Below are positions 41,550 through 55,129 of a DNA stretch of 64,000 bases, in pieces. The translations under genes and the position numbers were made by a program. Under the pieces are notes generated by a model that saw only the letters and a program-made list of their open reading frames with translations, had not been told where the DNA came from and ran no database searches. Within the stretch, counting starts at the first letter, position 1, and each line of letters starts with the position of its first letter. The DNA comes from Larus michahellis (lineage: Eukaryota > Chordata > Aves > Charadriiformes > Laridae). The stretch spans positions 74,012,727 to 74,076,726 of the forward strand of contig NC_133900.1 in NCBI RefSeq assembly GCF_964199755.1, in the 5' to 3' direction.

Positions 41550-43927
41550 CTGAAAAACAAGAAAGCACAGTTTTATCATTCTGGTGTCAATTAGTAACTC
41601 CTACGTTTTCAGCAGCAGTCCTCCCCATTACACAGAACAGCTATATGATTTCAATATATGCTATAAATGGCTTTTAGATTCTTAATGAAAAGTTGTATGT
41701 AAACTTTCTTGTTGGTGGACAGCCAAGTGTAATCCATATAATTTAGTTTAGTCCACCCAATATCCACAGACTTACAGCTTCATTGAAATTTCTAAACATT
41801 TCTGGTGAACTAGAAGTTCGATAGACATTTCATTTGAAAAAATGTAAAATGCATAATAAATTCAAGCAATAAAGCTAAATACAGCTTATTTTACAATTAA
41901 AAATCATCCATTACTAATTATTCAAGAGCTCCATGTTCTTAAGTTTCTTTTATTAAGGAATCAAGCAACTATGATAATCTTTGTTTTATATGACAATAGA
42001 AGTGTAAGGACTGTTCCAGTTATTATGCACAATAATGCTGCCTCATTTTTTAAAGTACTTTACAAATTATAACTTTTCACAGTATTCTGTAGAGTTTGCA
42101 ACTTATGTTTTCTGTTCTATAAATGGAATATAGAGGAACAGAGAAAAATTATTTTCTGAACTCAGTTGAACTGCACAAAGTACAGAAATTCAAACCTTTG
42201 CAAAAGCCTAAACATGGGTTTAATATATATATATTTAAACATGACTCCATTAAGATTATGATCTCATACTGGAAAAATGTCATACTTTTTAAACAGAACT
42301 CAAGACTGAAACTGTTGTTATGAAGTTAATACATCTTTCTTCAAAATTGACTAAAAATCATTACAATTTTCCCTATGATAAGGTGAAATTGGATAAGAAA
42401 ATTATTAATTCCAGACAATGTCTTCCCAAAGGATGACTAATAGTTTATCCTTTTTGTCAGGAAAATCAATCACATTGAAGCTGGTCGTGACAGGACACAA
42501 GAGCGTAAATGCGTCCATTACCCTGACAGCCTCTCCCCAAAGAACCTTGAGAAACTGAGACATATATATTGTTAGTCTTGTAAATGCCAGGCTCTGTGGG
42601 TTATCCCTTTGGCTGGCTCTGCTGTAAGTACCTTTCTGTGAAGAACAGATTACCAGACTGACTGGGATAAATGGAAGTTGAACTATTTCTTAAGAAATTG
42701 CTGTGCAGAGACTAGATATATCCCCCCAAGCTCACTGCCCGTTTTACTGCCTTGACTGAGAAGGGTGTAGCCATAAGTGGGATTTACAGCATAATTTTCC
42801 ACCATTCTGCAATGTCTCTTGTTCCAGCATGGCACAAAGACTATTTGTAAGGAAACTTCCCATGCTGATAATATCAGAATTATCTATTTCATAGATATTT
42901 ATTAATAGACACATCTATTTCTGATACCCCTGGTTACCAGACACTGCAAACACTGTATAGACAGAAGAACCATAACTGCATTTGTGCAGTTGTATGTACC
43001 TTTTCTGGTACTGCTAAGCGTCACATGTTATCTGACCTCCTTGAGACACATCCAGTGCAGTGTCCCATGTGACTGTTTTTGCCACTTCCACTGTTCAAAG
43101 TAAAGACCACGGTACCAGAACGGTGTGAGGTGCTAGCAGTATCTCGGTTGGTAACCTTCCTATTCCAGTGATTCAGCCTCAACACTGTCCTTCTACTGGG
43201 CTTATCTAGCAAGCAGGATGTAAGTTGATTGTCAACTTAAAGATGGTGGAGTTATCTGAACATCTGAAACAGACAGCTCACGGTAAGAATAATAAGAGTG
43301 GTAGCTCTGTCTCTTTAAAAGATACAGCCTGGGTGAGTTGACAAGATCTATAATCTGATCATCACCATTTCCCACAACAAAAGAAATACAAAGAATGTTG
43401 GGGAATTAACTGGTTGTTAGAAGTGTTTTTCTTAATCAATAGCTTATTCACAAGTTGCGAATGCTGCAATCCAAGATTTCAGGATATCTCAGCTAAATTG
43501 CTGTCCTTACCCGCAAGTAACACCTCAGATATCCAGGAACAGATAAAGATAAGGATTTTGGTGACTTTTAGGAACCTAAATCTAAGTGACATTTAGACAA
43601 TCACTGCTTGACTATGTAACTTCCTGCAGTCCACACTTGCCTACATTTTCATATTAAAGTCTTCAAAGTCTGCATGAAGTTTTGCTTCTGGTCATGCTGG
43701 AATATAGCAACTTAGCAGCTACTCATGCCAGGCTTCCCTAAATTCCATAACCTTGGTTTGCACATCCTGTATTAGGCCCCCTTGGGAGGTCTGAGCGCAC
43801 AGGTAACAGGAATAACACAACTCTGTTATGAATACAGATCTCCCAAAACACAGCTGCTGTAACTACTTGTGAAAGCACAGCCAAAAAAAAAAGTGGGGGG
43901 AGAAAAATGGCATAAAATTGCCCTTTC
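41550..43927. other. CORIN intron 1, part next to exon 2
   Basis: AT-rich DNA; nothing recognised. Confidence 0.7.
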
Positions 43928-44190
43928 TAACAGTGCAGTGGTTAAAGTGCTCCTGCAGGAAATAGGGCTGTTGAGTTCAATTCCCTCTTCAGCCCGAAGC
44001 AGTTAAAAATTAGATCTACAACTCAGTAGGGTATCACAACCACCTGAACATAGGCTCCTCCTGAATCAGAGCATACTATACCTTGAAGTCACAATATTCC
44101 GTAAAAAAGGACACAGTTCTGTTGGGCCAGATGACAGGGAGCAGGACCATCAGTACACAGCCCAGTGATTAGGGCACTCAGGAGATATCT
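43928..44190. repeat. tRNA-like SINE-type remnant
   Basis: The stretch at 43936..43990 has CAGTGGTTAAAGTGCTCC and, about 35 bases later, GTTGAGTTCAATTCCC, which resemble A and B boxes of a polymerase III promoter. At 44157..44186 CAGCCCAGTGATTAGGGCAC looks like another end of the same kind of unit. It resembles tRNA-derived SINEs that I recall from sauropsids. It does not fold as a full tRNA gene as far as I can see. Confidence 0.35.
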
Positions 44191-44337
44191 CTGAATTTCT
44201 TCAAGACAAACAAACATAAGATCCAGCTCATTTTCCTAAAGGAATGACAGAACGACTCCCAAGCAAGATGCATTTCTTGCAAATCTCAGGCAAAAGTGAC
44301 CAGCTTTACCCAGGTATGCAAGGTATTACGTGAGTGC

Positions 44338-44960
44338 TTGCAGCCCAGAAGGCCAATCGCATCCTGGGCTGCATCAAATGAACCGTGGCCAGCAGACCCA
44401 GGAGGTGATTCTCCCCTTCTACTCTGCTCTTGTGAGACCCCACCTGGAGTACTGTGTCCAGCTCTGGAGCCCTCAGCACAAAAAGGACACGGACGTCTTG
44501 GAGCGAGTCCAGAGGAGGGCCATGAAGATGATCAAAGGGCTGGGGCACCTCTGTGAGGACAGGCTGAGAGAGTTGGGGTTGTTCAGCCTGGAGAAGAGAA
44601 GACTCCAGGGAGAATTTATAGCGGCCTTCCAGTACCTGAAGGGGGCCTACAGGAAAGCTGGGGAGGGGCTGTTTGCAAGGGCATGTAATGATAGGACGAG
44701 GGACAATGGTTTTAAACTAGAGCAGGGTAGGTTTAGATTAGACATTGGGAAGAAGTTCTTTACACTGAGGGTGGTGAGACACTGGGACAGGTTGCCCAGA
44801 AGAGGTGGCGGAGGCCCCATCCCTGGAGACATTCAAGGCCAGGCTTGATGAGGCTCTGAGCAACCTGATCTAGTTAAAGATGTCCCTGCTTACTGCAGGG
44901 GGGTTGGACTAGATGGCCTTTAGAGGTCCCTTCCAACCCAACACATTCTATGATTCTAAG
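44338..44960 (+). mobile_element. CR1 LINE 3' copy, older subfamily
   Basis: ORF2 C-terminal remnant beginning at the codons for [10 protein letters not shown] and then, after a small disruption, [20 protein letters not shown], followed by [40 protein letters not shown] and a 3' UTR with GGACTAGATGGCCTTTAGAGG. It ends TTCTATGATTCTAAGG. Wording (KDTDVLE, MKMIKGL) differs from the other copies, so it is a separate subfamily. It is in intron 1, antisense to CORIN, with frameshifts at both ends. Confidence 0.93.
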
Positions 44961-47900
44961 GTAAATGCTGACCCATGACTCCACAAAGAGATTGTCTTAG
45001 GAATAAAAAACTTATGTTATCAATAAACAAGAGAACTGTATTCTCAAAGAATTGAAAAAAAACACAGAAATAGTATTCATCATTAATTTTTTTTACTCTT
45101 CTTGTGAGAAGGAGGTGATATTGAGTATTTTGGAGGTCCATGAGATCTTAATCATCCCAAGCACAAGTGTATAACTGAGAGCAGTTACCACCACTGTTCT
45201 ACAGATGCCTCAGAGTTAACCTACAAGAAATATTAAATGTGTGCCAAAGAAAACAGTGAGCTGCTTTTGTTCTTTCTGTGAGAATTTTTTTCTAAAATGT
45301 AATGACATTGTGTATTGGCATAGCTACTTCAGGCAAATGACCATAGTAAAGGAGAACCTCAAACATTTTCTTTCTTGTCAGCTCCTGAAAGCAACAACAA
45401 ACTTCAGTCTTTGCATTGACAACTTACTATCACAGATTTAAAAAGAGACTGTTGTATCCAAATTTGCTTTCAGTGCCTGCTAAAGAAAAGAAAGTTGGAT
45501 TGTGAAAGGCATGCTTCTTTAAGAGAATTGCTAGTTTTGTATAAATATTTCTAGGCAACTAAACAGCATGTTGTATTTTTCCCTTCTACAGGAAAAGACC
45601 TCATGAAAAACATGAAACCTATTTAAAATCATCATCAAGCTAGCATAAACTTAATTTTGCCAGTTTTCCATCACTTGAATATCTAGATGAGGTTTTTTTC
45701 CATCAATTTCTGTGGTGAATATGAAATCAAACTAGAGATAGCGCTAATGATTCCTATATCATCAATGAGAATTTAATAAAGTGTCCTATAGATAAACATA
45801 AATGCAATATATCTACTCTTTATATATTCCCTGTTACTGTTTCTTTTCCTCTTGCTAGCAAATACTGCAATACACAAAGAGTATATGCAGCAGTTTTAAG
45901 TGCTCTAGTATGCCAGTGGCATCTGCATAAACTTCAGACATGCTCTGTCCTCTCAATTCTAATAAACAATGGAATAGAGGCATAAATAATGGAATCTTCA
46001 GAGAAAAAAATGGGCCTGTAGAAGGAAACAGGGGTGCTACATGCATATTCACTCAGCTCACTGCAAGCTTCCAGGTTAGTGGCCAAGATAAGAAAACAGA
46101 CTCCCTCAACTCTCTCTGTGGTCAATAGTTCCCCTGAATCATTCCCTAAGTCTGTAAGACTGAGGTACCTTGTAGATACACACTTATCTCCATTCCCAAG
46201 GGAAGGGCACAAAGACTTAGAAGCAAAATCCTTGAGGGCAAACTCAAAGAAACCAACCCTAAAAGCTGGAGATTTTGGCATAAAATAGATTTAGCACAGC
46301 ACTGGAGCAAAATATATTCTCAGCACTTGTGGAATTCTGGTGCAAGTTCCCTTCCTACCACTGTTGTTAGAAAACTCAATTCAAGAAAGACTTTTTTGAA
46401 TTAAATACTGTGTGCACCACAGTTAGGAAATGTCAGTGCTTGGTTTTTAAGGCAATAAGTCATTTGCTTTTAATGCAATCGGGTTTTGTGATAAACAAGA
46501 ATATAGCCAGAATACAGGATGCTTAAGAACATCTGATAATTTCTTCTGACAGCTGAAAAATTCTGTCCCTAATGAAATGCCATTAACCACTGCTTACCTG
46601 AGTGCCATTCTTTCATTAATGACTGCAATAAAGGAAATACACCATGAAGTAACTCGGAGCTAATTTCAGTGCAGATTTTTTAAAAAGTCCTAGGCTTACC
46701 TAGGACTGCTGGATCAGACTGCTGACAGTTGATTTTCTGAAACCGCAGAGGCAGAAAAAGAGTAAGAAGGAAAAAAAATACAGTCCCATCTGACTACAGA
46801 AAGACAAAAAATTCATTGGACCAAAATTCACAACTTATCTTCTGAAAGATGTGGGGAGAATTTGATCTCATGGACGTCATTTCAATAACATGCCTGTCAT
46901 ATTAAAGCACAGACATGACAGATTACATTAAGATTTATGGGTGAAAAGCCTATGGTACCATGCAATTTTCCTTTTAGACAGAAGTAGTATCTAAGTTACT
47001 AGTCTATAAAACAGTCTGAATCATGGTATAAGCAATTGACAAAAATATCTCCTGACGCTGTCACCACAAACCTAACAGATGTTCTCCCAATAAAGAAATA
47101 TCATTAGGGCTAACAGCCTACTGTCAGTACCTTCTATGCATGACGGGTCTCTACAAAGAAATGTAGAAGACAACTGTTGCATCAGAAGCATCAAAATATC
47201 TTGAGCAAGCCATCACTAAAGTACCATCTAGTGTTTATGCTAGAAAGAAGTGGAAAGAAGACAAGAGTGCTACCATGAAATGCAGAAAGAATGTCATTAG
47301 GGGACAGTAAACAGGTGGCCTTGTAGAAGTCCCCATAGGTCCACTGAGGAATCTGCTACCCAGCCAAGTAATAGTTCATGTATGGAAAATATGTTAGATT
47401 ATGAAAACTATCTGCAGTTCTTTCTGTATCCCTGATATTGTTCCTCTTCTAATGTTGAAGTGCTCTATTGTCAGCCCCTGTGATTTTATCAACTCTCATG
47501 ATGCTGGTCTTAAAGACCACGACATCTAGATATTGAATTCACATGACCATACCAGCCGTTACAGCTTTCCTTTCCCTGTAAGGGAAGACAGTTCCCAGTT
47601 CTCACGGCTACAGAGCAAAAACTGAACATGTGAAGTGTCAATGCTTAAACACACAACAGCATATATAAAGAAATTTAAACGTACTCATTCTTAGAGCCTC
47701 TTTCGACCAACTCACAATATTCAAATGCCTGAGAGTGAATAAGAGAAGCTGCAAACATTCTACATTTTTAATCAGTTCTCTCCTGTTCACGTGAAAATTT
47801 GGGAGTCAGGAATACACTTCTATTTGACTACTTTATAATCTGAAAAATATTAATACCATGTTTTAACAGTCATTGTAACAAGCAGAAAGTGTAAGATAAA

Positions 47901-48185
47901 TCCTCCAAAGGTACAGGCAAAGTCACACACTAAAAACAGGGATAGGCAAAAAGTCACTGGAAACAAGGTTTTGCATCTTTCATTTTCCAGTGTTAGAGGA
48001 ATCAGAGAGCCAAACTGAAATGGACCAACTGAAGAATGAATGTTAAGGCAGCATAAGAAATTGGATACTAAGCAGCTTTTGTCTGCAAATACAAGTAATA
48101 CTCAAATTCCTGTGCACACGAATTTAAGAACAAAAGTGCCATAGTTATTCTGAAAGGAAATAGTGCAATTTAGGGGGGGAAAAAA

Positions 48186-48243
48186 CTTTTCATACAGCAA
48201 GGCTGCAAAAAACCCAACTCTTTTCATACAGTAAGGCAGCAAA
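48186..48243. repeat. Imperfect 24-bp direct repeat at 34-bp spacing
   Basis: CTTTTCATACAGCAAGGCTG (48186) recurs as CTTTTCATACAGTAAGGCAG (48220), with AAA following both. Intron 1. Confidence 0.9.
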
Positions 48244-50831
48244 CATGAGAAGCATGTTATTGTGCAAATAACAATTCATGTGATAATGAAATGCGCTAGC
48301 TTTCCTGATAGTTAAAGTTCACTGTGATCCTGTAACTTCTCCCATGAAATTCTGTATCCTCAGACAAATTACAAATTGCTGACAATTCATTCAAATTTCA
48401 TTTTGATGACCAGACCTCCTTTCCCGTCCATGAAATAAAATACTCCGATTTACCCCTATTTAAACCACTGAAATATAAACATATTGAGTCATCATGCCAA
48501 TCCAAAATACACAGTATCCCAGTAAGGGAGATGTCATATAAAGCTGGGCACACCTTTCCAAAAGAAGTATTTGGTTAGTGCTAAATGCCACGTTCAGCCA
48601 GATTCTTTTAGCTGAAGCAGACACCTGAAACCCCTTTAACCTTCATGACTTAAATTTGCATTTAAAGTAAGTAAATTGTGTCAGTGATAGTTATTCTGTG
48701 TACAGAAGACACAGCGTGTAAAGTATGGCGATTCTTTTCCTTTCAGACTACCACAGAGACCCATTGGCCACTTCTGTTCAGGTGACCTTTCAAGCTATTA
48801 TTAATCCAGCATGAGACACAGTGTAGTAAAAATCCAAACCAGGCGTCACCAGAAGTCACCAATTCAGACTAATGAATGTTGGTGTGCTATTCTTTCCTTC
48901 ATTTCTGTCACACAAATTTGGGGTTCTTAACTCCTGACAAGTAATTTCAGCAGTTTTGTGATCCACTGAGACAACTTTGGAACTGAAAAATCGTGGAGAT
49001 ACGCATGAAAAGCTCATAAGAGACAAGGTGACATTCAGGTATGTCTCACCCAGCTCTGCGACAACACACTTCTGATGTTGGTCCAGCTTCAGTTTGAGAC
49101 AGAGACAGCGAGCGGTAAGTCTGCGGAGACAAAATCCAAACACAACTATGGTGTTCCAGTTATCTGTGTGTTTGAGACCTTCTCCTTTGGAGTACGCCTA
49201 CAGTGCTGTCCAAACAGCATGACTGCAGACCCCTCAGATATAACCCAGTCTTGCTTTGACCTTTCTAGCTGAGGTATGACCAGCTATCAGAGCCACCAAC
49301 ACATCTGAGTTCCAAATCTGTTTTTATCCAGGATGACAGATGAATGCCGTGCTGCCAGTGGTGTTACCAGTGTCCAAGTTACTATCGTACAGCATATGCT
49401 TAGTTTAAGAGAGCTAGGTCCTGGTGCTACATCTCTTTCATAATTCATTCTTCCCTTTCTGAAGGCTTTGAGGGAGGTGGAAATAAGTTGGTCGGTCACA
49501 CATAAGCACTATAGTTAGGAGATCTGAGGAGTTTATTCATGTTTCATCTAGTTCTTTTGGGAAAGGCTCTGGTGTTTTATCTTGACAATGTAGTGGATTA
49601 TAAAGGCACTTCGAAAAGCATCTATTTGATACTGAAATAAATCTAAATAAGCAATGTAATAACTAGTAATCCCTGAGAAGATTTGATTTAGAAATCAGAA
49701 AGTTATTCAACATGCAAACAATTGACCTTGGTTCTCCATTACAGGTGATCTATGTTTAACATCTCATGGAAAGGGGCTGAAGTGGAAAAGAAAGGATTTT
49801 CTTGGATTCCATGTGTCTGGTGTGATACCAGTAACTGCTCTCCATTTAAAATGAGAATTAGACAGACCATTTATCCACCATATAGGGTCAGTACTGTTCA
49901 CTCTTCAAAATTTGAATTAGCAGAGAGGGGAAAAAAGGATATTTACCACTACTAGAGAACAGTAGTATCACCTCTTCAATAGCAATATGTTTGAATTTCT
50001 TCCTTTTTCAAAAGAAATGCTGCTGAATAATGATTCCACTTTGGCATAAATGTTAATTGTTTACACACTTACTTACATATCATACATATTTACAATTATT
50101 TGTAATTTCACTGATGTAAACTTGCAACTACAGCAACGGATGCTTCCCATATTTAAAATGGAACTTTGTTGCATCTTCAAGAACATTCAGATTAAGAAAT
50201 AATTCAGCTGATGGCAAACTTACTACAATTCTAAGCTCCCCCTTTTTAATTACTAACAGCTGTTGGCAAAGATGTGTGATGTTGCCATGTCTTATAAGCT
50301 GAGCAAGATTTAGTAAACATATGGAAGATATCAAAGATTTTTCAAAAACTGAAGTGTCTATGGAAGACATCAATTTTTTGAACTAGACTATGGTTAGCGT
50401 TATCTGATATTTCTCAATACCAGAACACGAACATCCATTCAGCCCACCTCAGCAGGCAGTGGGAAAGTGTTTGGGGGAAATTAATCTTTAATTAATGCAG
50501 AATTTATGCTTCGGGGGTTATTAGGTTTCTTTAAGTTTCTAGGGCTTGCAAAAATTACTCACGAAAGTTCCAATGGTGCCATGCTGTTTTTCTGAACACA
50601 CCCAGAGACCACTCTAATGCCTTCCTGACTACCCAGATGTTCACTGCATTGAGGTTTGCTAAGCAAGTAGAGCACTGATGGCAAGCCTCTGGCTATACAT
50701 TGCTGAGAATCGCAATCCAACAGGCAGGGGAGTAACACAGTACTCGTTTCAGGTTCCTGCTTTGCTTGGAATTCAGTAAGCAGATGCCTGCACAAGAGCC
50801 ATTAGCACCAGAAAGCAAAATTGGAAACCAT

Positions 50832-50849
50832 AAAAAAAAAAAAAAAAAA
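50832..50849. repeat. Poly(A) run
   Basis: Eighteen A in a row, intron 1; no recognisable retroposed gene precedes it. Another A-rich stretch is at 52397..52431. Confidence 0.95.
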
Positions 50850-53800
50850 TCTTAGTGTCCTAATTTGTGACAATAAAAAGGTTTTGAAAAAAAACATTTT
50901 GAGGGGGTGAAGGGATAAAGTTAGAGGAACACCTCTTAAAAACAGCTTTCAAGCCTAGAAAACTAGAATGGACAAAAAGAAATCCTGCCTGCCCTGTGGC
51001 TCCCATTCAGTCTATCAATCACACCACCTGTGTAGAAATCCCACTAGAAGCCCCATCCCACACAAGGCAACTAGACCTCATAATTGGACATACCCTTTTT
51101 TTTGCCATTAATGCCTGATCAGTAGGCTTAGCCTTCTGAACTGGAAGGTGACCAGTACATTATATACGTGCCATGCGCGTTGCTTAATTATACAATTACT
51201 TAACCTATTTAAAATCAGAAGTGACATGAATTGGGTGCTATGGAAGCTAAAGAAATGGCAGGAATCTTCTTAGAAGCATTTGTTTCCTTATGCTTCATGC
51301 ATTTCTTACTCATTTTTCTCTACAGTGTATAGATTATGCTTACACTATAAACGTCTGCCTAGAAGAAATCAAAATTTTGGATTTGAATGTGTAATGTTAA
51401 CTTTACACTACTGACTTTTTTCTGAATTGTGAATAAAAACGTACTAACCCTTGGACCAAAGATAAGAGCAGCAGCAATATTAATCAAAGGAAAAGACAGG
51501 GCTTAGAGTCAAAGAAAAGCTTCATCTGATCAACATAGCTGGATACTTATTTGCCCTCTTCCCAAAGATGAAAATGGACTTATACAATGTCTCACAGGCC
51601 AATAACCTACTACCGAAAAAATTTAGAGGTGACTCATTCATTTTTCAGTAGGATACCACTTTGTTCAGAAACATACTATTTTGCTTCAGTAGGAGAAAAA
51701 GAAAGAGAAGGATATTTTTGAAACTACCAGGACATCTTGACAGAAATAACTGAAGAGGTGACTAGAGATTAAAGGTATTCATTATTGTTGAAGTTATGAA
51801 ACAACGAGCTGATAACAGAAAACTCAAGATTAAGTGGGTTAACAAGACACATTGGTGTACACGTTTAACTATGACTTTGATATAGTATCAAAGGTTTATG
51901 GATCACATAAGGATTTGTAGTATAAAAACTTCCACCTAAGTCACTGAAACAATAACAGTCTGGTGAATTATTTTGGCAAAGAACAATCCTACTGTATTTA
52001 TGGCTAAGACTATTCAATTTAATTGTCATCCGTAGAACAGATGCCAGCTTTCCTTCCATTCACTTTTTCTTTGGAAATCTCAAAGAGTCACATAATAATC
52101 TTATTTATGATGAGGAAAAAGCAATGGAAGCCATCTGGATTCTTAGCCCTTCCAGACCACTAGCAACATTATTCCATATACTCTGACTTTATAGGGAAAA
52201 GGAGAATTGTTAATAACGTGTAAACACATTCAGTTGTCATTTCAGACTTCCTTTGAATCCTTGTATACATGCACTACAAATTATTTAAACTTAAACTTAC
52301 ACCTTTAAAATGGCTGAGCAGGAACAAATCGAAGCTTAAATAAGGCATTTACTACTTAATTCTTTTATTACACAGTTGCTACAAATCAAGAAAAGCAAAA
52401 AAAAGTTAAAAAAAAAGAAAAAAAAAGATGGCAGAAAAGCACAGGCTGTTAAGGCAAGGTGGGCTCAGACGTCTGTGTTTCTTCCTGAAGCTGCAAAAGT
52501 GTAGGAGATTGGGGAAAGCCTGATAACTGTAGCATATTCTATTTTTATAATCTCCAGGTCCCACTGGTTCTGGGACAACTTTAACATAGGCAAAATAATC
52601 CACACAGAAAAAGATTTGACATTGGAAGCAGGACGAAGGCAAGAAACCTCTGTGTCACACCACTGGCCCACGAAAGTCCAGAGCAGATGTAACTGTAAAT
52701 TACAGATATATGCTGTATTGTTACATGAATGCAGAGCTGCAGGTTTGAGAGACATGAGATGGAAAGCTCCTCAGTGCTACCAGTGGTTTTATTTCCAAGA
52801 CAATGCACTGACTGCTTTCTGAAATTTAATGAGATGAACAATGCAAGGAGCACGTAAGTGGTTTCTTACTGCTTCATTCAGAGGCATCAAGGGGGAAAAA
52901 AATGAGTCTGCTTTCCTAGGAAATGCTTCCTGAGTCTGAGACACTCTCAAGTAACTTTCAATAACATTGGAGTGACAGTATAGGCTATTTTGAAACTAGG
53001 AGCTCTTTGAGGTGACAAGCAATAGCAATTGCCCTGGGTAATTACTGTTAAATCACTGTTAAGTTAAATCTCTCTGGTATCAAACAGATCAGAGGTGGAA
53101 GATTCTAGCACATTAGTTTTTAAAACACTAGGTTCTGTATATGGCAGAACTGAGTGTTACAGGTTTGAGGAAGAGAAGGGAACAACAGACTTTGACAATC
53201 ACTGATCAGCCAGTACCAAAGCATGAGCAGCATCCACTAAACATTGATCTTGAACTACAACACATGACTTGGAATAGATGCAGTCTGATGCAGTCACAAA
53301 TAAGTAAATGCATGTCTACCTTCAATTCCTTTCCCCTAGGGACTGGGTGAAGGGGACTTAAATGTTCAATATAGAAAATGCTTCTTTTGCAAGAAAAAGT
53401 TAGCCTTGCAATTGAGGAAGAGCAGTAGCTTACAGAAGCACCTGTAATGATGCAGCCTGACAGGCTGCTTTCCCCCAGGTTTAAATAGAATAATCTCCAT
53501 AGATTATTCTATGGGGAAAAGTTTTTAAAACTGTCTCAATTTCTGTGTCCTCTCTGGAAAAAAAAAAAAGGCAATATTCATTGATTTAGCACGTACACAA
53601 AGCTGAGGTCCCACAGAATGCATACTGTTCTGGGAAACATGCTTTGCAACAAGCAAGCACAAACTTCACCGTTACAAAGCAGCTCTGGCAGTATCTGATT
53701 TTCAGCCTCTTTTCACTTTCTACAGGGCAACATGCTAAAAACTACCTTATGCTGGCAACAACATGAACAAAACTAGAGAATCATAGACTGTGTGGCAGAC

Positions 53801-53879
53801 AAAGAAGCAGATATTGCAGGGGTTCCACTCTAATGACAGAGATGATGAAAAGGAACTGAGGGACGGCTGGATTCATTTC

Positions 53880-54593
53880 ATCCCTTCATGATTTGGGGAC
53901 TGGGGAAGAGGGACAGGGGAGCAAACAACCACAGAGGTAACACTGCGACTTTGGTCAGTTGTGAGCAAGCTGATGCTACGATGAGGTGGCCACCACTTCT
54001 GGATAAATCTGCCCCTGATTACATGGAGATCTGTACTGGGTGCAGGTGACAAGCGGCTGGCAGTCAGGGGACTGGACTGTCCCATGCTGGACTTGGCCAT
54101 TTACAGCTGGCTCTACCACACATGACACAGCTGAGCCTATCAGCCAAATTGGTGATGCCTCTGTGAAAACATATTTAAGAAAGGTCAAAAAATACTACAT
54201 GGGCAGAAGAAGTTGAAACAGGGTGAGAAACAGCAGTGCAAACACCAAGGTCAGAGAAGCAGGTGCTCCATGGCGGAGCAGATATTTCCAAACAGACTGC
54301 GGCCCATGGAGGATCCACAGCAAAGCAGAGCAAGAGTGAGAAGGAAGGAGCAACAGAGAACCACAGTCCTCCCCTGCGCCGCCGGCTGCATCACTGAAGG
54401 GACATAGTGTCACCTGCGACGATAACAAGCGAGGGATAGAAGAGTCTGAAGTGAAGCCGAGCCTGGGAATGAGGCAGGAGAGGTGTTTTCCGAAGGGTTT
54501 TAATGCTTGCTTCAGTTTTTTTTTTTGTTTCACAATACCTGAATCAGTAATTAAATATTTATATTAATCAGTAATAAACTCCTTTCCTCCAGT
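53880..54593 (+). mobile_element. Degraded ERV-L-type LTR, copy 3
   Basis: Older relative of the other two: GTGAAAACATATTTAAGAAA, then CACCAAGGTCAGAGAAGCAG, CTGCGGCCCATGGAGGATCC, GAAGTGAAGCCGAGCCTGGG and a T-rich 3' part follow the order of avian ERV-L LTRs. The left border is unclear. No retroviral genes are visible. It is in CORIN intron 1 and is directly followed by a reversed CR1 tail. Confidence 0.6.
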
Positions 54594-54726
54594 CGTAGAA
54601 TCATAGAATCACTTAGGTTGGAAGGGACCTTAAAGATCATCTAGTTCCACCCCCCTGCCATGGGCCAGGACACCTCCCACTAGTCCAGGCTGCTCAAAGT
54701 CCCATCCAACCTGGCCTTGAACACCA
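54594..54726 (-). mobile_element. CR1 3' end, reverse orientation
   Basis: The start TCGTAGAATCATAGAATCAC is the reversed tail repeat, followed by TTAGGTTGGAAGGGACCTTA and the reversed 3' UTR through CCATCCAACCTGGCCTTGAACACC. It abuts the end of the ERV-L LTR remnant at 54593, so one element inserted at the border of the other. It is in CORIN intron 1. Confidence 0.9.
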
Positions 54727-55129
54727 GAAATAACATCATGTGCATAAATAAATAATTACAAGCACCACCTTAAATTACAGTGGCTTGAAACCACAGCTGA
54801 GGAGAATCTGTCCCTTCAGGGGAGCCATCTTCTGCACCAGGTAGGCACAGGATGAAATCTAATTCGGACTTCAGAGGTAGCAAGATTCTCATCTCTTTTT
54901 TGAAACAGCAAGCTCTTACTTGATTGTTGTCTCATTATTATTTTTACATTTAGGATATTAAACCATTATCCCTGTTTCTTTCATGTTTGCTGATGAGAAA
55001 GATGAGCCGAAATTAAAAACTGTACTTGGAACTACCTGTTCCCCAGCAGAATGGCAGAAATTATTTACGCTTCCATCTTACAGTTAAAAAAGGAGAAAAG
55101 CAGCCACCATTAGGGTATTAAAGCGGGCA

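Larger units (their letters stand above)
44961..53879. other. CORIN intron 1, central part
   Basis: About 9 kb with no exon or large repeat recognised. A minus-strand frame of 115 codons at 45934..46281 resembles nothing I know. Confidence 0.7.

Noticed and set aside
45934..46281. Minus-strand frame of 115 codons in intron 1
   Set aside because: No recognisable homology or exon-like borders; expected by chance in 64 kb.
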